Positions 34,567 through 41,918 of a DNA stretch of 64,000 nt are shown one piece after another. The position numbers and the translations under genes are program-made. The notes under the pieces are model-generated. The model did not search any database, was not told the DNA's origin, and saw nothing but the letters and a program-made list of their open reading frames with translations. Position 1 is the stretch's first letter. The number at the start of each line of letters is the position of its first letter. The DNA comes from Pseudoselenomonas ruminantium (GTDB lineage: Bacteria; Bacillota; Negativicutes; Selenomonadales; Selenomonadaceae): NCBI GenBank assembly GCA_015058625.1, contig SVCA01000006.1, positions 62,001 through 126,000 of the forward strand, read 5' to 3'.

Positions 34567-35082
34567 ATGGATTTTATTGAACTGGCCAAAAAGCGCTATT
34601 CCTGTAAAAAATTCCAGCCGGATAAAGAAGTGGAACAGGAAAAAATCGACCGGGTTCTGTTGGCGGGCCAGCTGGCGCCTACGGCCAAGAACAGCCAGCC
34701 GCAGCATGTCTATGTACTGAAATCCGAGACGGCGCTGAAACGCGTGGATGAATTGACACCCTGCCGTTATGGTGCGCCAGTGGTTTTGGCTGTGGCCTAC
34801 AACAAGACGCAGTGCTTTACCTATCCCGGTGATAAGTATGACTCCGGCGCGGAAGATGCCACCATTGTGGCCACGCATATGATGCTGGCGGCCGCAGATG
34901 CGGGGCTCGACAGCTGCTGGTTGAATTTATTTGACCCGGACAAGGCGGCAGAGGCCTTGGAACTGCCGACAGATGAAACGGTCGTCATGCTTTTGGATGT
35001 GGGCTATGGGGCAGAAGGTGTACGGCCCCTGCCGAACCATGAAAAGACGAAACCCATGGAAGAGTTGGTGTCTTATCGCTAA
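34567..35082 (+). CDS. Nitroreductase-family FMN protein
   Basis: A 171-residue FMN-dependent oxidoreductase of the nitroreductase superfamily: KKRYSCKKFQPDKEV at the start (the usual RRSxRxF site, here with Cys), APTAKNSQPQ for FMN phosphate, and GLDSCWLNLFDPDKAAEAL near the end. ATG 34567 has AAGGAGG upstream; a longer frame has no ribosome site. Substrate unknown. It lies just outside the left end of the proposed integrated element. Confidence 0.9.
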   Translation: MDFIELAKKRYSCKKFQPDKEVEQEKIDRVLLAGQLAPTAKNSQPQHVYVLKSETALKRVDELTPCRYGAPVVLAVAYNKTQCFTYPGDKYDSGAEDATIVATHMMLAAADAGLDSCWLNLFDPDKAAEALELPTDETVVMLLDVGYGAEGVRPLPNHEKTKPMEELVSYR

Positions 35083-35086
35083 TCTC

Positions 35087-35107
35087 CATTTTGTTTTCAT
35101 AGTCAAT
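35087..35107 (+). other. Candidate left attachment-site repeat
   Basis: 21 bases starting cattttgttttcatag match 44345-44365 at 20 of 21 positions; the flanking sequences differ. It lies five bases after the nitroreductase stop and next to an integrase fragment. Proposed att core; inference from position and repeat only. Confidence 0.45.
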
Positions 35108-35212
35108 TTGCAAAAGATACACATTCATAAAACATTTTCACATCAACCCTTTTAACGAAAGGCTCCGCCAGTATTTTTGGTGGAGCCTTTACAAGTAATT
35201 TTAGAATGCCTA

Positions 35213-35335
35213 GTTTTCTGCGTATCTGGCCGAAGTAGTTGGAAAGAATTTGTGGACTTATAGGGGTTCCAGCCAGCCGGGTAAAGACGAAATCATTATT
35301 GGGCCAGTTGCCCATTTTCAGGCGCCATACCTATA
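35213..35335 (-). pseudogene. Tyrosine recombinase (integrase) fragment
   Basis: The minus-strand frame reads NDFVFTRLAGTPISPQILSNYF and RRKLGI, matching the part of phage-type tyrosine integrases just before the catalytic HxLR box. The frame then leaves homology (about 35213) and both the N-terminal part and the catalytic HxLR...Y part are missing. It abuts an amidase fragment on the other strand at about 35326. A relic of the integrase of the inserted element is the simplest reading. Confidence 0.6.
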
Positions 35336-35484
35336 TGCCCGCCGTACTGGTGGAGCTGGGCTTTATCGACAGCGCCGATGTGTGGCTTTTAAAGGAACAT
35401 CAGGAGGATATGGCTAGAGCCGTGGCTCGAGGGGGGACGGATTACGGACAGGAAAGCCTTGCCTTTTCCGGGGCAAAGTCATAG
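35326..35484 (+). pseudogene. N-acetylmuramoyl-L-alanine amidase C-terminal fragment
   Basis: The frame reads HTYMPAVLVELGFIDSADVW and LLKEHQEDMARAVARG, the C-terminal end of Amidase_3 cell-wall amidases, where the Glu of VELGF is catalytic. The first three quarters of the domain, with the zinc ligands, are missing, so it is non-functional. Amidases of this kind are common in prophage lysis modules. Confidence 0.65.
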
Positions 35485-35515
35485 AATAGAATTAAGCAAT
35501 ACAGGAGGAATAAAC

Positions 35516-36397
35516 ATGGCAGCTTTTCGTATCAATCGAACAAATGACGCAGTATTCAAAGCGGTTTTTGCCAAGCACCCGCAGATAACGCTGGCCCTCA
35601 TCAACGCCTTTTTTGAGTTTCAGGGCACAGAGCTTATCGAAGACATTGAGTTTATCGACCGGGAAATGGATGCGAACGAATACGAGGGCAAGGAGTCACG
35701 GCTGGATATTTTAGGCCGTACGGCTTCGGGCACCAAGGTCAATATTGAAATGCAGGTCAATGCTCTGGCCGCCATGGGCGAGCGTTCCGTCTACTACTGG
35801 GCGAGGAACTACGCCGACCTGAAGCGGGGTGAGGAATACGACCAGTTAAACCGCACCGTGGCCATCAACATTTTGGGCTTTAACCTGTTTGATGCAGAAA
35901 AATACCCGGATATGCACAGCTGCTTTGGCATTTACGATGTCAAAACCGGCTGCCAGCTGACGGATAAGCTGGAGATACATTTCCTTGAACTGCCGAAGTT
36001 CAAGGGCAAGAACGTGAAAGAAATGAACCGCATGGAGAAATGGGCGGCCTATTTCTCCCCCAGCACCCCGGACGAGGAGCTGGCGGAAATCGCGGCCAGC
36101 GAGGCCGCAATCCAAGAAGCAATGGAGGTGGAAGACGTGTTCACCAAGGACGAAGTGGCCAAACGGTCTTATGAAAAAGCAGAAAAATTCCGCCGTGACC
36201 AGGCGGCACAGATAAGATATGCCACCGAAGAAGGCCGACAGGAAGGCCGTAAGGAAGGTGAGGAAAAAGGCATATTGGGCACCATAGCAGTGCTAAAAAG
36301 CCTTAACTGGGATAAAAAAACCATTGCGTTAAAACTGGTGGAAGTCTTCGGCCTTGATGATAAGGCGGCCAACGGCTATGTAGATGCCAACTGGTAA
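35516..36397 (+). CDS. Rpn/PD-(D/E)XK nuclease family protein
   Basis: A 293-residue protein of the Rpn (recombination-promoting nuclease, PDDEXK_2) family, whose members are DNA endonucleases linked to RecA-independent gene transfer. The core RLDILGRTASGTKVNIEMQ gives the D...ExQ metal site (about 65-83). The C-terminus is charged, with EEGRQEGRKEGEEKG, seen in most family members. ATG 35516 has AGGAGG seven bases upstream. Often found in many copies and linked with mobile DNA. Has its own terminator. Confidence 0.88.
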   Translation: MAAFRINRTNDAVFKAVFAKHPQITLALINAFFEFQGTELIEDIEFIDREMDANEYEGKESRLDILGRTASGTKVNIEMQVNALAAMGERSVYYWARNYADLKRGEEYDQLNRTVAINILGFNLFDAEKYPDMHSCFGIYDVKTGCQLTDKLEIHFLELPKFKGKNVKEMNRMEKWAAYFSPSTPDEELAEIAASEAAIQEAMEVEDVFTKDEVAKRSYEKAEKFRRDQAAQIRYATEEGRQEGRKEGEEKGILGTIAVLKSLNWDKKTIALKLVEVFGLDDKAANGYVDANW

Positions 36398-36466
36398 AGT
36401 ACAGGGCCTGCAGGGCGGTGCTTCGGTGAAGTTTATGTTCTAAGGATGCGGCAGCATCTATATGTT

Positions 36467-36506
36467 AGCCCGGTGGCGGATGAAGTATATTCGCCACCGG
36501 GCTTTG
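36467..36506 (+). terminator. Terminator of the Rpn gene
   Basis: A 12-bp stem (36467-36478 with 36492-36503) with G+C-rich core, followed by TTTG. Confidence 0.75.
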
Positions 36507-36527
36507 TGTGCTGAATCTCCGCTGCTG

Positions 36528-36556
36528 TTGAAGTGGTAGGTCAAAAATGATACAAT
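36528..36556 (+). promoter_or_regulatory. Promoter of the candidate structured RNA
   Basis: TTGAAG (36528-36533), 17-base spacer, TACAAT (36551-36556). Start predicted near 36563, the first base of the closing helix of the RNA. Confidence 0.7.
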
Positions 36557-36562
36557 GAGCAG

Positions 36563-36706
36563 AGAGATTCTTTGAGGTGGACAATTTCGTGGCATCCACA
36601 CGCCGATGGTTAGACAGGGGCAACCCGAGAGATGCAGGGGCACGCCACGCCTGCCAAGGAATCTTTACAGATAACGAGAAAGCGCTTGCGTATGCAGGCG
36701 CTTTTC
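36563..36706 (+). ncRNA. Candidate structured small RNA, about 144 nt, unknown family
   Basis: A clean transcription unit with promoter, structured body and terminator and no credible reading frame. The first 12 bases (36563-36574) pair with 36655-36666 to close the structure. Inside are CGTGGC (36585-36590 region) with GCCACG (36643-36648 region) and a GGG-GCAA-CCC tetraloop hairpin at about 36617-36626. I checked it by eye against TPP, Moco, SAM, c-di-GMP, ykkC, fluoride, SRP, RNase P and tmRNA patterns and saw no match; a divergent 6S RNA cannot be ruled out. Confidence 0.5.
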
Positions 36707-36710
36707 CTTT
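36679..36710 (+). terminator. Terminator of the candidate RNA
   Basis: An 11-bp stem with one G-T pair (36679-36689 with 36694-36704), GTAT loop, then TTTT. Confidence 0.85.
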
Positions 36711-36768
36711 GTCCGCCCTGCGGCAGACCGGTTCACATCCGATTGGACACGATTTTGTAAAAATCCCC

Positions 36769-36797
36769 TTGCATTTGACATGTCAACTCCATAATAT
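36769..36797 (+). promoter_or_regulatory. Promoter of the DUF1659-DUF2922-YvrJ leader, with TTGACATGTCAA palindrome
   Basis: TTGCAT (36769-36774), 17-base spacer, TAATAT (36792-36797). The spacer begins with the 12-bp palindrome TTGACATGTCAA (36775-36786), also present over the amt promoter at 53304-53315. Confidence 0.5.
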
Positions 36798-36925
36798 AGG
36801 AACTGTAAAGAACCTTTCCTTTCCTGTAAATCCCCAACTGAATACGTTTCGGAAATGACACAATGAATTGGTTATCTGCCGCAGGCGTGCGGTTCAGATA
36901 TATTGGGGTTGTCATTCCGCAAGAG

Positions 36926-36956
36926 GGCCGCAGGGTGACAATCCGGCGGCCTTTTT
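36926..36956 (+). terminator. Attenuator-like terminator before the DUF1659 gene
   Basis: A 6-bp GGCCGC/GCGGCC stem (36926-36931 with 36946-36951) is followed by T5. Upstream, 36870-36900 can form another hairpin and ttgtca/tgacaa (36909-36914, 36936-36941) can pair in competition. With the promoter at 36769 this makes a leader of about 180 bases. The rest of 36398-36983 has no gene. Confidence 0.55.
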
Positions 36957-36983
36957 GCGTATGTAAATGAGGAGGGACTAAAA

Positions 36984-37202
36984 ATGCGACACACGAAGAA
37001 AACCACGCTCCAGATTACCCGCATCACGGGCAGTGATGAAACGGGCAAGGATAGACACAGCTATCTGAATCTGGCGCACGTCAATCCGGAGATTGCCGAC
37101 GATGACCTGCTTTCCATCGGAAAGAAGCTCTCCAACCTGCAATCTTTCCCTGTGGACGGTATCGGCCGTGTAGATTCCTGCCTGCTGGCGCAGGAAGGCT
37201 AA
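36984..37202 (+). CDS. DUF1659 family protein
   Basis: A 72-residue protein that fits DUF1659: basic N-terminus, then LNLAHVNPEIADDDLLSIGKKLSNLQ, the family core. The function is unknown; in Firmicutes it is usually found beside DUF2922 and YvrJ genes, as here. ATG has GAGGAGGG upstream. First gene of a three-gene operon. Confidence 0.75.
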   Translation: MRHTKKTTLQITRITGSDETGKDRHSYLNLAHVNPEIADDDLLSIGKKLSNLQSFPVDGIGRVDSCLLAQEG

Positions 37203-37215
37203 GGAGGGGTGAAAA

Positions 37216-37428
37216 ATGAAGGCGACACTGGTCATGAATTTTAGAATGAGCAACGGGAAGAACACCACGGTTTCCATCACCAGCCCCAAGGACGAGCTGA
37301 CCAAGGCCGAAGTAGCCGCAGCGGCTGCCGAAATGGTGGAAAAAGATGCCCTGATTGTGGACGACAATCATCTGGAGGCGCTGGATAAGGCCTTTATCCG
37401 CACCGTAGAGGAAACGCTTTTGCAGTAA
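37216..37428 (+). CDS. DUF2922 family protein
   Basis: A 70-residue protein of DUF2922: LVMNFRMSNGKNTTVSITSPKDELT near the start and an acidic C-terminal helix (LEALDKAFIRTVEETLL). Function unknown. It starts 13 bases after the DUF1659 stop with AGGAGGGG upstream. Confidence 0.8.
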   Translation: MKATLVMNFRMSNGKNTTVSITSPKDELTKAEVAAAAAEMVEKDALIVDDNHLEALDKAFIRTVEETLLQ

Positions 37429-37459
37429 GGCAAAAGCGGCAGGAGAAAGAGCCCTGGCA

Positions 37460-37582
37460 GTGTGCCGGGGCTTCCCCATTGTGGTGACATTTTATCTTTT
37501 GACGAGTTTTCAAAAGTCCATGGATAAATTCACCGACAAGCTGGGGGAACTCATACAGGAACTAAGGCGGCTGGAAAAATGA
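37460..37582 (+). CDS. YvrJ family micro-protein
   Basis: A 40-residue frame reading GFPIVVTFYLLTSFQKSMDK and then LGELIQELRRLEK: one membrane helix and a charged helix, the YvrJ pattern. The start is GTG 37460 or, by ribosome-site spacing, a CTG at 37454 with AGGAG eight bases upstream; no ATG is present. The family is a known companion of DUF1659/DUF2922. Too short for normal gene callers. Confidence 0.7.
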   Translation: MCRGFPIVVTFYLLTSFQKSMDKFTDKLGELIQELRRLEK

Positions 37583-37590
37583 CATAAGGC

Positions 37591-37631
37591 GGGCGGCGCC
37601 GACCAGTCAGATTGACCAGTCAACGCCGCCC
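37591..37631. repeat. Hairpin with GACCAGTC direct repeats in the loop
   Basis: An 8-bp stem (37591-37598 with 37624-37631). The loop has gaccagtcagattgaccagt (37601-37620), which recurs with one change at 43733-43752 inside an unrelated stem. Confidence 0.7.
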
Positions 37632-37721
37632 CATTTGCGATTTATAAAATTCCTTTGCAATCAGGGATTCCGCTAAAATGAACTTGTTGCTCTAACATAG
37701 TTTTGAATGGAGGAATTGCTT

Positions 37722-38342
37722 ATGAAAAAGAACAACAATGGTACTGTATACGGTTACATTCGTGTATCTACTGTCTCACAGCGGGATGACCGGCAGTGGC
37801 TGGCGCTGGAGGACTTCGGGATTCCGAAAAAATGCATCTTTGTGGACAAGCAAAGCGGCAAGGACTTTGACCGCCCGGCCTACACCAAGATGATGAAACG
37901 CCTTGGCCACGGCGATACATTGGTGGTAAAGAGTCTGGACAGGCTGGGGCGCAACTACGACGAAATGACCCGTCAGCTGGACATCATCACCAAGGAAAAG
38001 GAGGCGGCCATTGTGGTCATCGACCTGCCCCTCCTCGATACCCGCAATAAATACGGGGATGACCTCACGGCAAAACTCATCTCCAATCTGGTCATTCAAG
38101 TCTTTTCCTACGTGGCGGAAACGGAGCGGAACATGAACCACCAGCGCACCATGGAGGGACTGGCAGCAGCCCGGGCAAGAGGCGTGACCCTGGGCAGAAA
38201 GCCCATGGAGAAACCGGCGGGCTTTCCAGCTATCCATGCCCAGTGGGAAGGCGGAAAAATCTCCGCCCGCAAGGCAGCGGAGGCGCTAGGCGTTTCAACG
38301 CCCACCTTCCTAAAGTGGGCCAATAAGCCTGCTGATGCGTGA
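37722..38342 (+). CDS. Serine recombinase (resolvase/invertase family)
   Basis: A 206-residue small serine recombinase. The catalytic Ser is in YIRVST near residue 13, with VKSLDRLGRNYDEM and ETERNMNHQRTMEGLAAARARG (arginines and E helix), then a C-terminal helix-turn-helix (SARKAAEALGVSTPTFLKW). Length suits Hin/resolvase-type enzymes. ATG 37722 has GGAGG eight bases upstream; ATG 37707 overlaps that site. It may have driven movement or inversion in this element; no inverted repeat pair of hix type was found by eye. Confidence 0.92.
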   Translation: MKKNNNGTVYGYIRVSTVSQRDDRQWLALEDFGIPKKCIFVDKQSGKDFDRPAYTKMMKRLGHGDTLVVKSLDRLGRNYDEMTRQLDIITKEKEAAIVVIDLPLLDTRNKYGDDLTAKLISNLVIQVFSYVAETERNMNHQRTMEGLAAARARGVTLGRKPMEKPAGFPAIHAQWEGGKISARKAAEALGVSTPTFLKWANKPADA

Positions 38343-38541
38343 ACGTAAAAAAATCCATGGAATCATTTACGCCCCATGGAATCCTTGATTTGCATGAAAA
38401 TATCGTTGTTTTTGGTCTTATTTCGGCATTTCACCTCAAATTCCTGCCAAATTACAGAATTTTTTTACTGTTAATATAACGATGGTATTATTTACGCTCC
38501 TTGTTTTATTTCTAAAAGATGCTAAGGATGGAGGGATTATC

Positions 38542-39249
38542 ATGGCAAAAAAATGTATCAAATGTGGTCAGGAATTGCAGGATGGGGCAGATTTCTGCCC
38601 AGAATGTGGAGAGAAGCAACCTAAGACAGTGACTTGCCCAAAGTGTGGGAAGTCATATCCGGAAGGTACGACTTTTTGTAGTGAGTGCGGCAATCGTCTA
38701 GGGGAGGAAAAAACTGCGTCAGAGCCTCAGTCATCGCCTAGCATAGAGAAGAATTTTGATGAAGCTGCAGACAATTTATCAAAAGCCGCAGGTGGCCGAG
38801 GGAAACTGTTTGCAATTATGGGCGGGATTATTGTAGTGCTTATAATTGCAGTCATTGCGTTAGGGTCTGGTGGCGGCGATAGTAATTCGCCTTCTAAGAG
38901 TAAAGGTGATATTACGGTGAAAGCGGAAGACATGATAAATGACTACATCCGTGATCAGGGAACTGCTGAAAAGCAGTATAAGGATAAAACTCTAACTATT
39001 TCCGGCACGGTATATTATAAGGGGCAGTTCAAGAACAGCCAGAATTATATGATTGGTATTGCGTATCGGAGTGCTGCAGGAAAAGATTATAAGATATTAT
39101 TGAGTGTAAAGCCAGAAGATGTATCTAAGTTGAACCAGCTTAAAGATGGAGATTTTATACATGCTAAGGGGATGTGTGTGGGCATAGTCAAACAGGATGA
39201 CCCTACGGAAATTTCGATACAGATAAAAGCTGAAAAGATAAATGAATGA
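38542..39249 (+). CDS. Zinc-ribbon membrane protein with OB-fold-like outer domain
   Basis: A 235-residue protein: two zinc ribbons in the cytoplasmic N-terminus (CIKCGQELQDGADFCPECG and CPKCGKSYPEGTTFCSECG), one membrane helix (about 92-112), then a domain (about 125-235) that resembles the tRNA_anti-like/OB-fold family (TISGTVYYKGQF, LKDGDFIHAKGMCVGI). ATG has GGAGGG upstream. First gene of a co-directional cassette of six. Base composition is visibly richer in A+T than the flanking chromosome. Confidence 0.75.
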   Translation: MAKKCIKCGQELQDGADFCPECGEKQPKTVTCPKCGKSYPEGTTFCSECGNRLGEEKTASEPQSSPSIEKNFDEAADNLSKAAGGRGKLFAIMGGIIVVLIIAVIALGSGGGDSNSPSKSKGDITVKAEDMINDYIRDQGTAEKQYKDKTLTISGTVYYKGQFKNSQNYMIGIAYRSAAGKDYKILLSVKPEDVSKLNQLKDGDFIHAKGMCVGIVKQDDPTEISIQIKAEKINE

Positions 39250-39307
39250 TGCCCCTATCGGGAAAATGGAAGCATTTTTCCGTGCTGAGGGGAAGGAGTG
39301 GGTAATA

Positions 39308-40054
39308 ATGGCTAATTTTTGTATGAAGTGTGGGGCGAGTCTGGAGGGAAATGTAAAATTTTGCAAGGCTTGCGGTGCTCCGGTAGATGGAATAGTAAAG
39401 ATAAAAGAGCCGAGCCAACCTGCTCGTGTTAACCAGACACAGTCAGAACCGGTAAGGACGACAAAGGCTGCGCCTGCAAAGACACAAAGTTCAAACAAGG
39501 GGATTATAGCCATATTGGTGCTGGTCATTATAGTATTGTGTGGCGGTGGTGGTTATTACTACTATCATACGCAACAAATAGCAGCACAGGAGGCGGCTGC
39601 GAAGGCGGCGGAACAAAAGGCAGCAGAAGAAAAGGCTGCTGCTGAAGAAGCTGCAGCCAAGGAGGCCGCAGAGAAAGAGGCTCAGGCTAAGAAGGAAAAA
39701 ATAACGGCATACGCACGAGCAGCAATTAGTGAACTGAATGAAAATGAAGAAACTTTGTCTACATTGGCTGCAAACATCAATTCGGGAAGATATGTCCCCT
39801 CACAGTTATTGCGAATGGCTACAAATGTCTCGTCGAAGATTGAAAAAAATAGGAATAACATGAAAAACAAAGAGCAGGTGGATGATGCAACATTAATCAA
39901 CGAGGTGGATGAACTTTTTTCCATTCAGAGCAAAAGGGCCAGTTGTATGTCCAAGGGGATCCAAGGTGAAACTGACCAGTATCGCATTGGAGGTAATTAC
40001 TATGATGAATACCAGAGCAAATTCAATGCGTTTAAGCAGAAATACGGTATATAA
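39308..40054 (+). CDS. Zinc-ribbon membrane protein with Ala/Glu coiled coil
   Basis: A 248-residue protein: one zinc ribbon (CMKCGASLEGNVKFCKACG), a linker, a membrane helix ending CGGGGYYYY (about 62-85), an Ala/Glu/Lys-rich coiled coil (about 90-135) and a helical outer domain with no match I recognise. Its N-terminal module is shared with the proteins at 41033 and 41919. ATG 39308 follows AAGGAGTGG. Confidence 0.75.
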   Translation: MANFCMKCGASLEGNVKFCKACGAPVDGIVKIKEPSQPARVNQTQSEPVRTTKAAPAKTQSSNKGIIAILVLVIIVLCGGGGYYYYHTQQIAAQEAAAKAAEQKAAEEKAAAEEAAAKEAAEKEAQAKKEKITAYARAAISELNENEETLSTLAANINSGRYVPSQLLRMATNVSSKIEKNRNNMKNKEQVDDATLINEVDELFSIQSKRASCMSKGIQGETDQYRIGGNYYDEYQSKFNAFKQKYGI

Positions 40055-40071
40055 GATGGGGTAAGCAGGAA

Positions 40072-41001
40072 ATGAGACGCAGCTTATGGATTTTGCTGCT
40101 TATATTTGCGGCTGTGTTGGGGATACTGTGTTTTTGGGGGAGGCATGAGCAGTCCGAGGAAATAGCTTCGCCACCAATAGAAGAAAAGTTACCTGATGCT
40201 GACCATAGCGGTACAGAAGATACAGGTGAACTAGCCAAAGATAGGTTGGCAGAAGAAATAATGGCTTTGTCCAGTGGAGATAGCACGCGTTATTCTGTGT
40301 ATATTGCCTATCCTGGAGAGGAAAGACCGCCATATATTTATCAATCTGAATCCATGCGGTCTGCCAGCATGATTAAGGTGTTCCTGCTGGCGGCTGCCAT
40401 GGAGAAAGTTAAGGAAGGCAGTCTTCATATGGGGCAGCCGATTGTTCTTCATAGCAAGGACAAAGTGGGCGGTTCTGGGATTTTAGGCGGATATCCAAAT
40501 GGTTTCGTACTTAGACTGGACAGTGTGTTACGTCTTATGATTACGGAAAGTGATAATACTGCTACCAATATCCTTATTGACTTGCTGGGAATGGACAATA
40601 TCAATGCCTATATTAAGGAAAAGGGCTATAACGATACTTGCCTGTCCCGCAAGATGATGGACTTTGCGGCAGTAAAGAATGGGCGGGAAAACTATACTTC
40701 GGTGCGTGACTTAGGGTGTTTGTTCGATAGAATTTATCGGCATGAATGTGTGAGCTATGAGCATGATGAGATAATGCTGTCCTATTTGAAGGAGCAAACG
40801 GATAAGGAATGCTTTCCCTCTGCCCTTCCTGAGACTATTATTGCCCATAAAACCGGTGAATTGGAAGGCCTATATGATGATGGTGGCATTATTTATCTTG
40901 GTGATAAAGTGCTAATTATTGTCATTATGACAGAAAATTATTCAAGCCGATACAATGCTATTGAAACCATGAAAAGTATGGTTAGGGCTGCGGCCAAATG
41001 A
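40072..41001 (+). CDS. Class A beta-lactamase-fold serine hydrolase, membrane anchored
   Basis: A 309-residue protein with an N-terminal membrane anchor or signal (about 4-22) and a serine beta-lactamase/transpeptidase-fold domain. The active-site triad of motifs is complete: S99-M-I-K102, S160-D-N162 and K260-T-G262. The class A omega-loop ExxLN was not found; the matching region reads CLSRKMMDFAAVKNGRENYT. It may act on peptidoglycan or on an ester rather than be a resistance enzyme. It lies 17 bp after one zinc-ribbon gene and 31 bp before another. Confidence 0.85.
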   Translation: MRRSLWILLLIFAAVLGILCFWGRHEQSEEIASPPIEEKLPDADHSGTEDTGELAKDRLAEEIMALSSGDSTRYSVYIAYPGEERPPYIYQSESMRSASMIKVFLLAAAMEKVKEGSLHMGQPIVLHSKDKVGGSGILGGYPNGFVLRLDSVLRLMITESDNTATNILIDLLGMDNINAYIKEKGYNDTCLSRKMMDFAAVKNGRENYTSVRDLGCLFDRIYRHECVSYEHDEIMLSYLKEQTDKECFPSALPETIIAHKTGELEGLYDDGGIIYLGDKVLIIVIMTENYSSRYNAIETMKSMVRAAAK

Positions 41002-41032
41002 TAGGTATGTGCCCAAAATACTGGAGGTGGCT

Positions 41033-41872
41033 ATGGCTAAGTTTTGTATGAAGTGCGGAGCTAGTTTGGACGAACATGTAAAATTCTGTAAGGTCTGTGG
41101 TACTCCAATAGATGGCAAGGTTAGAAAAGAAACATCAGCACACACGGTTAAAATGTCTCAGCCACAATTAGAAACGAGCAAGCAGGTAAAGGATGTACAA
41201 CGAAATTCTGGAATTTCCAGTAAAGTGGTTATCGTTGCGTTGGTTATTGCAGCTCTATGTGGTGGCGGAGGTTACTACTACTATCAGTCGCAGCAGACGG
41301 TTGCTGCGGAAGTAGAATCTCCTAGCAAGGATGGAAAAGATGCAGCGGAAAGTACGTCTTCTAAAGTGGAGGCGGATGAGAAAAGCAAGGAGGGACAAGC
41401 AAAGGAGATAAAACAAGCTGCCCCAGAACATTCAAAGGATAAGGACAAGCCAGTATCAGTTGAATATAGTAAAAATGGTGAATCCACAGCAATGTCTCCT
41501 GAAAAGAGCCTCGCTGCGAATGGTGCTGGACAGGTCGCGAATTCTGCCAAAGATACTGTAGTCTCTTTTCATAATAGAATTACCAACGGAGATTACAGGG
41601 GGGCATACAATCTTTTGACGCTTGAAATGCAAAATACCATGGGAAATTTCGATAATTGGGCAAAGGGATTTAGCACGACCATTGAAAGTCGGGCTACAGA
41701 CTTGCAGGTGGTAAGTTTGCAGGATAACGTGGCTGAAATAAGTTTTGTTTTAGTGGCTCGTGACAAGCGATCAGGGGGAGAAATTGAGGAAAGGAGGTTC
41801 CGCAGTACTGCCAGAGTGGTGAATGATGGAGGCAGCTGGAAAATTACGTCAATAAAGAATAAAAGACTGTAG
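41033..41872 (+). CDS. Zinc-ribbon membrane protein with NTF2-like outer domain
   Basis: A 279-residue protein: zinc ribbon CMKCGASLDEHVKFCKVCG, membrane helix with ALCGGGGYYYYQSQQ (about 65-90), a long polar linker, then a C-terminal domain (about 170-279) with FHNRITNGDYRGAYNLLT and RVVNDGGSWKITSI, which looks like an NTF2-like/DUF4878 fold. The plan resembles TcaA-type envelope proteins of Gram-positives. The first 39 bases around its ribosome site and start are identical to those of the gene at 41919. Confidence 0.78.
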   Translation: MAKFCMKCGASLDEHVKFCKVCGTPIDGKVRKETSAHTVKMSQPQLETSKQVKDVQRNSGISSKVVIVALVIAALCGGGGYYYYQSQQTVAAEVESPSKDGKDAAESTSSKVEADEKSKEGQAKEIKQAAPEHSKDKDKPVSVEYSKNGESTAMSPEKSLAANGAGQVANSAKDTVVSFHNRITNGDYRGAYNLLTLEMQNTMGNFDNWAKGFSTTIESRATDLQVVSLQDNVAEISFVLVARDKRSGGEIEERRFRSTARVVNDGGSWKITSIKNKRL

Positions 41873-41918
41873 AGTTGCGGCAAAATGATTCGTATATGCG
41901 AAAAAAACGGAGGTGGCT

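Noticed and set aside
36577..36858. 93-codon plus-strand frame in the Rpn-DUF1659 gap
   Set aside because: It starts inside the candidate structured RNA and crosses its terminator; no protein motif.
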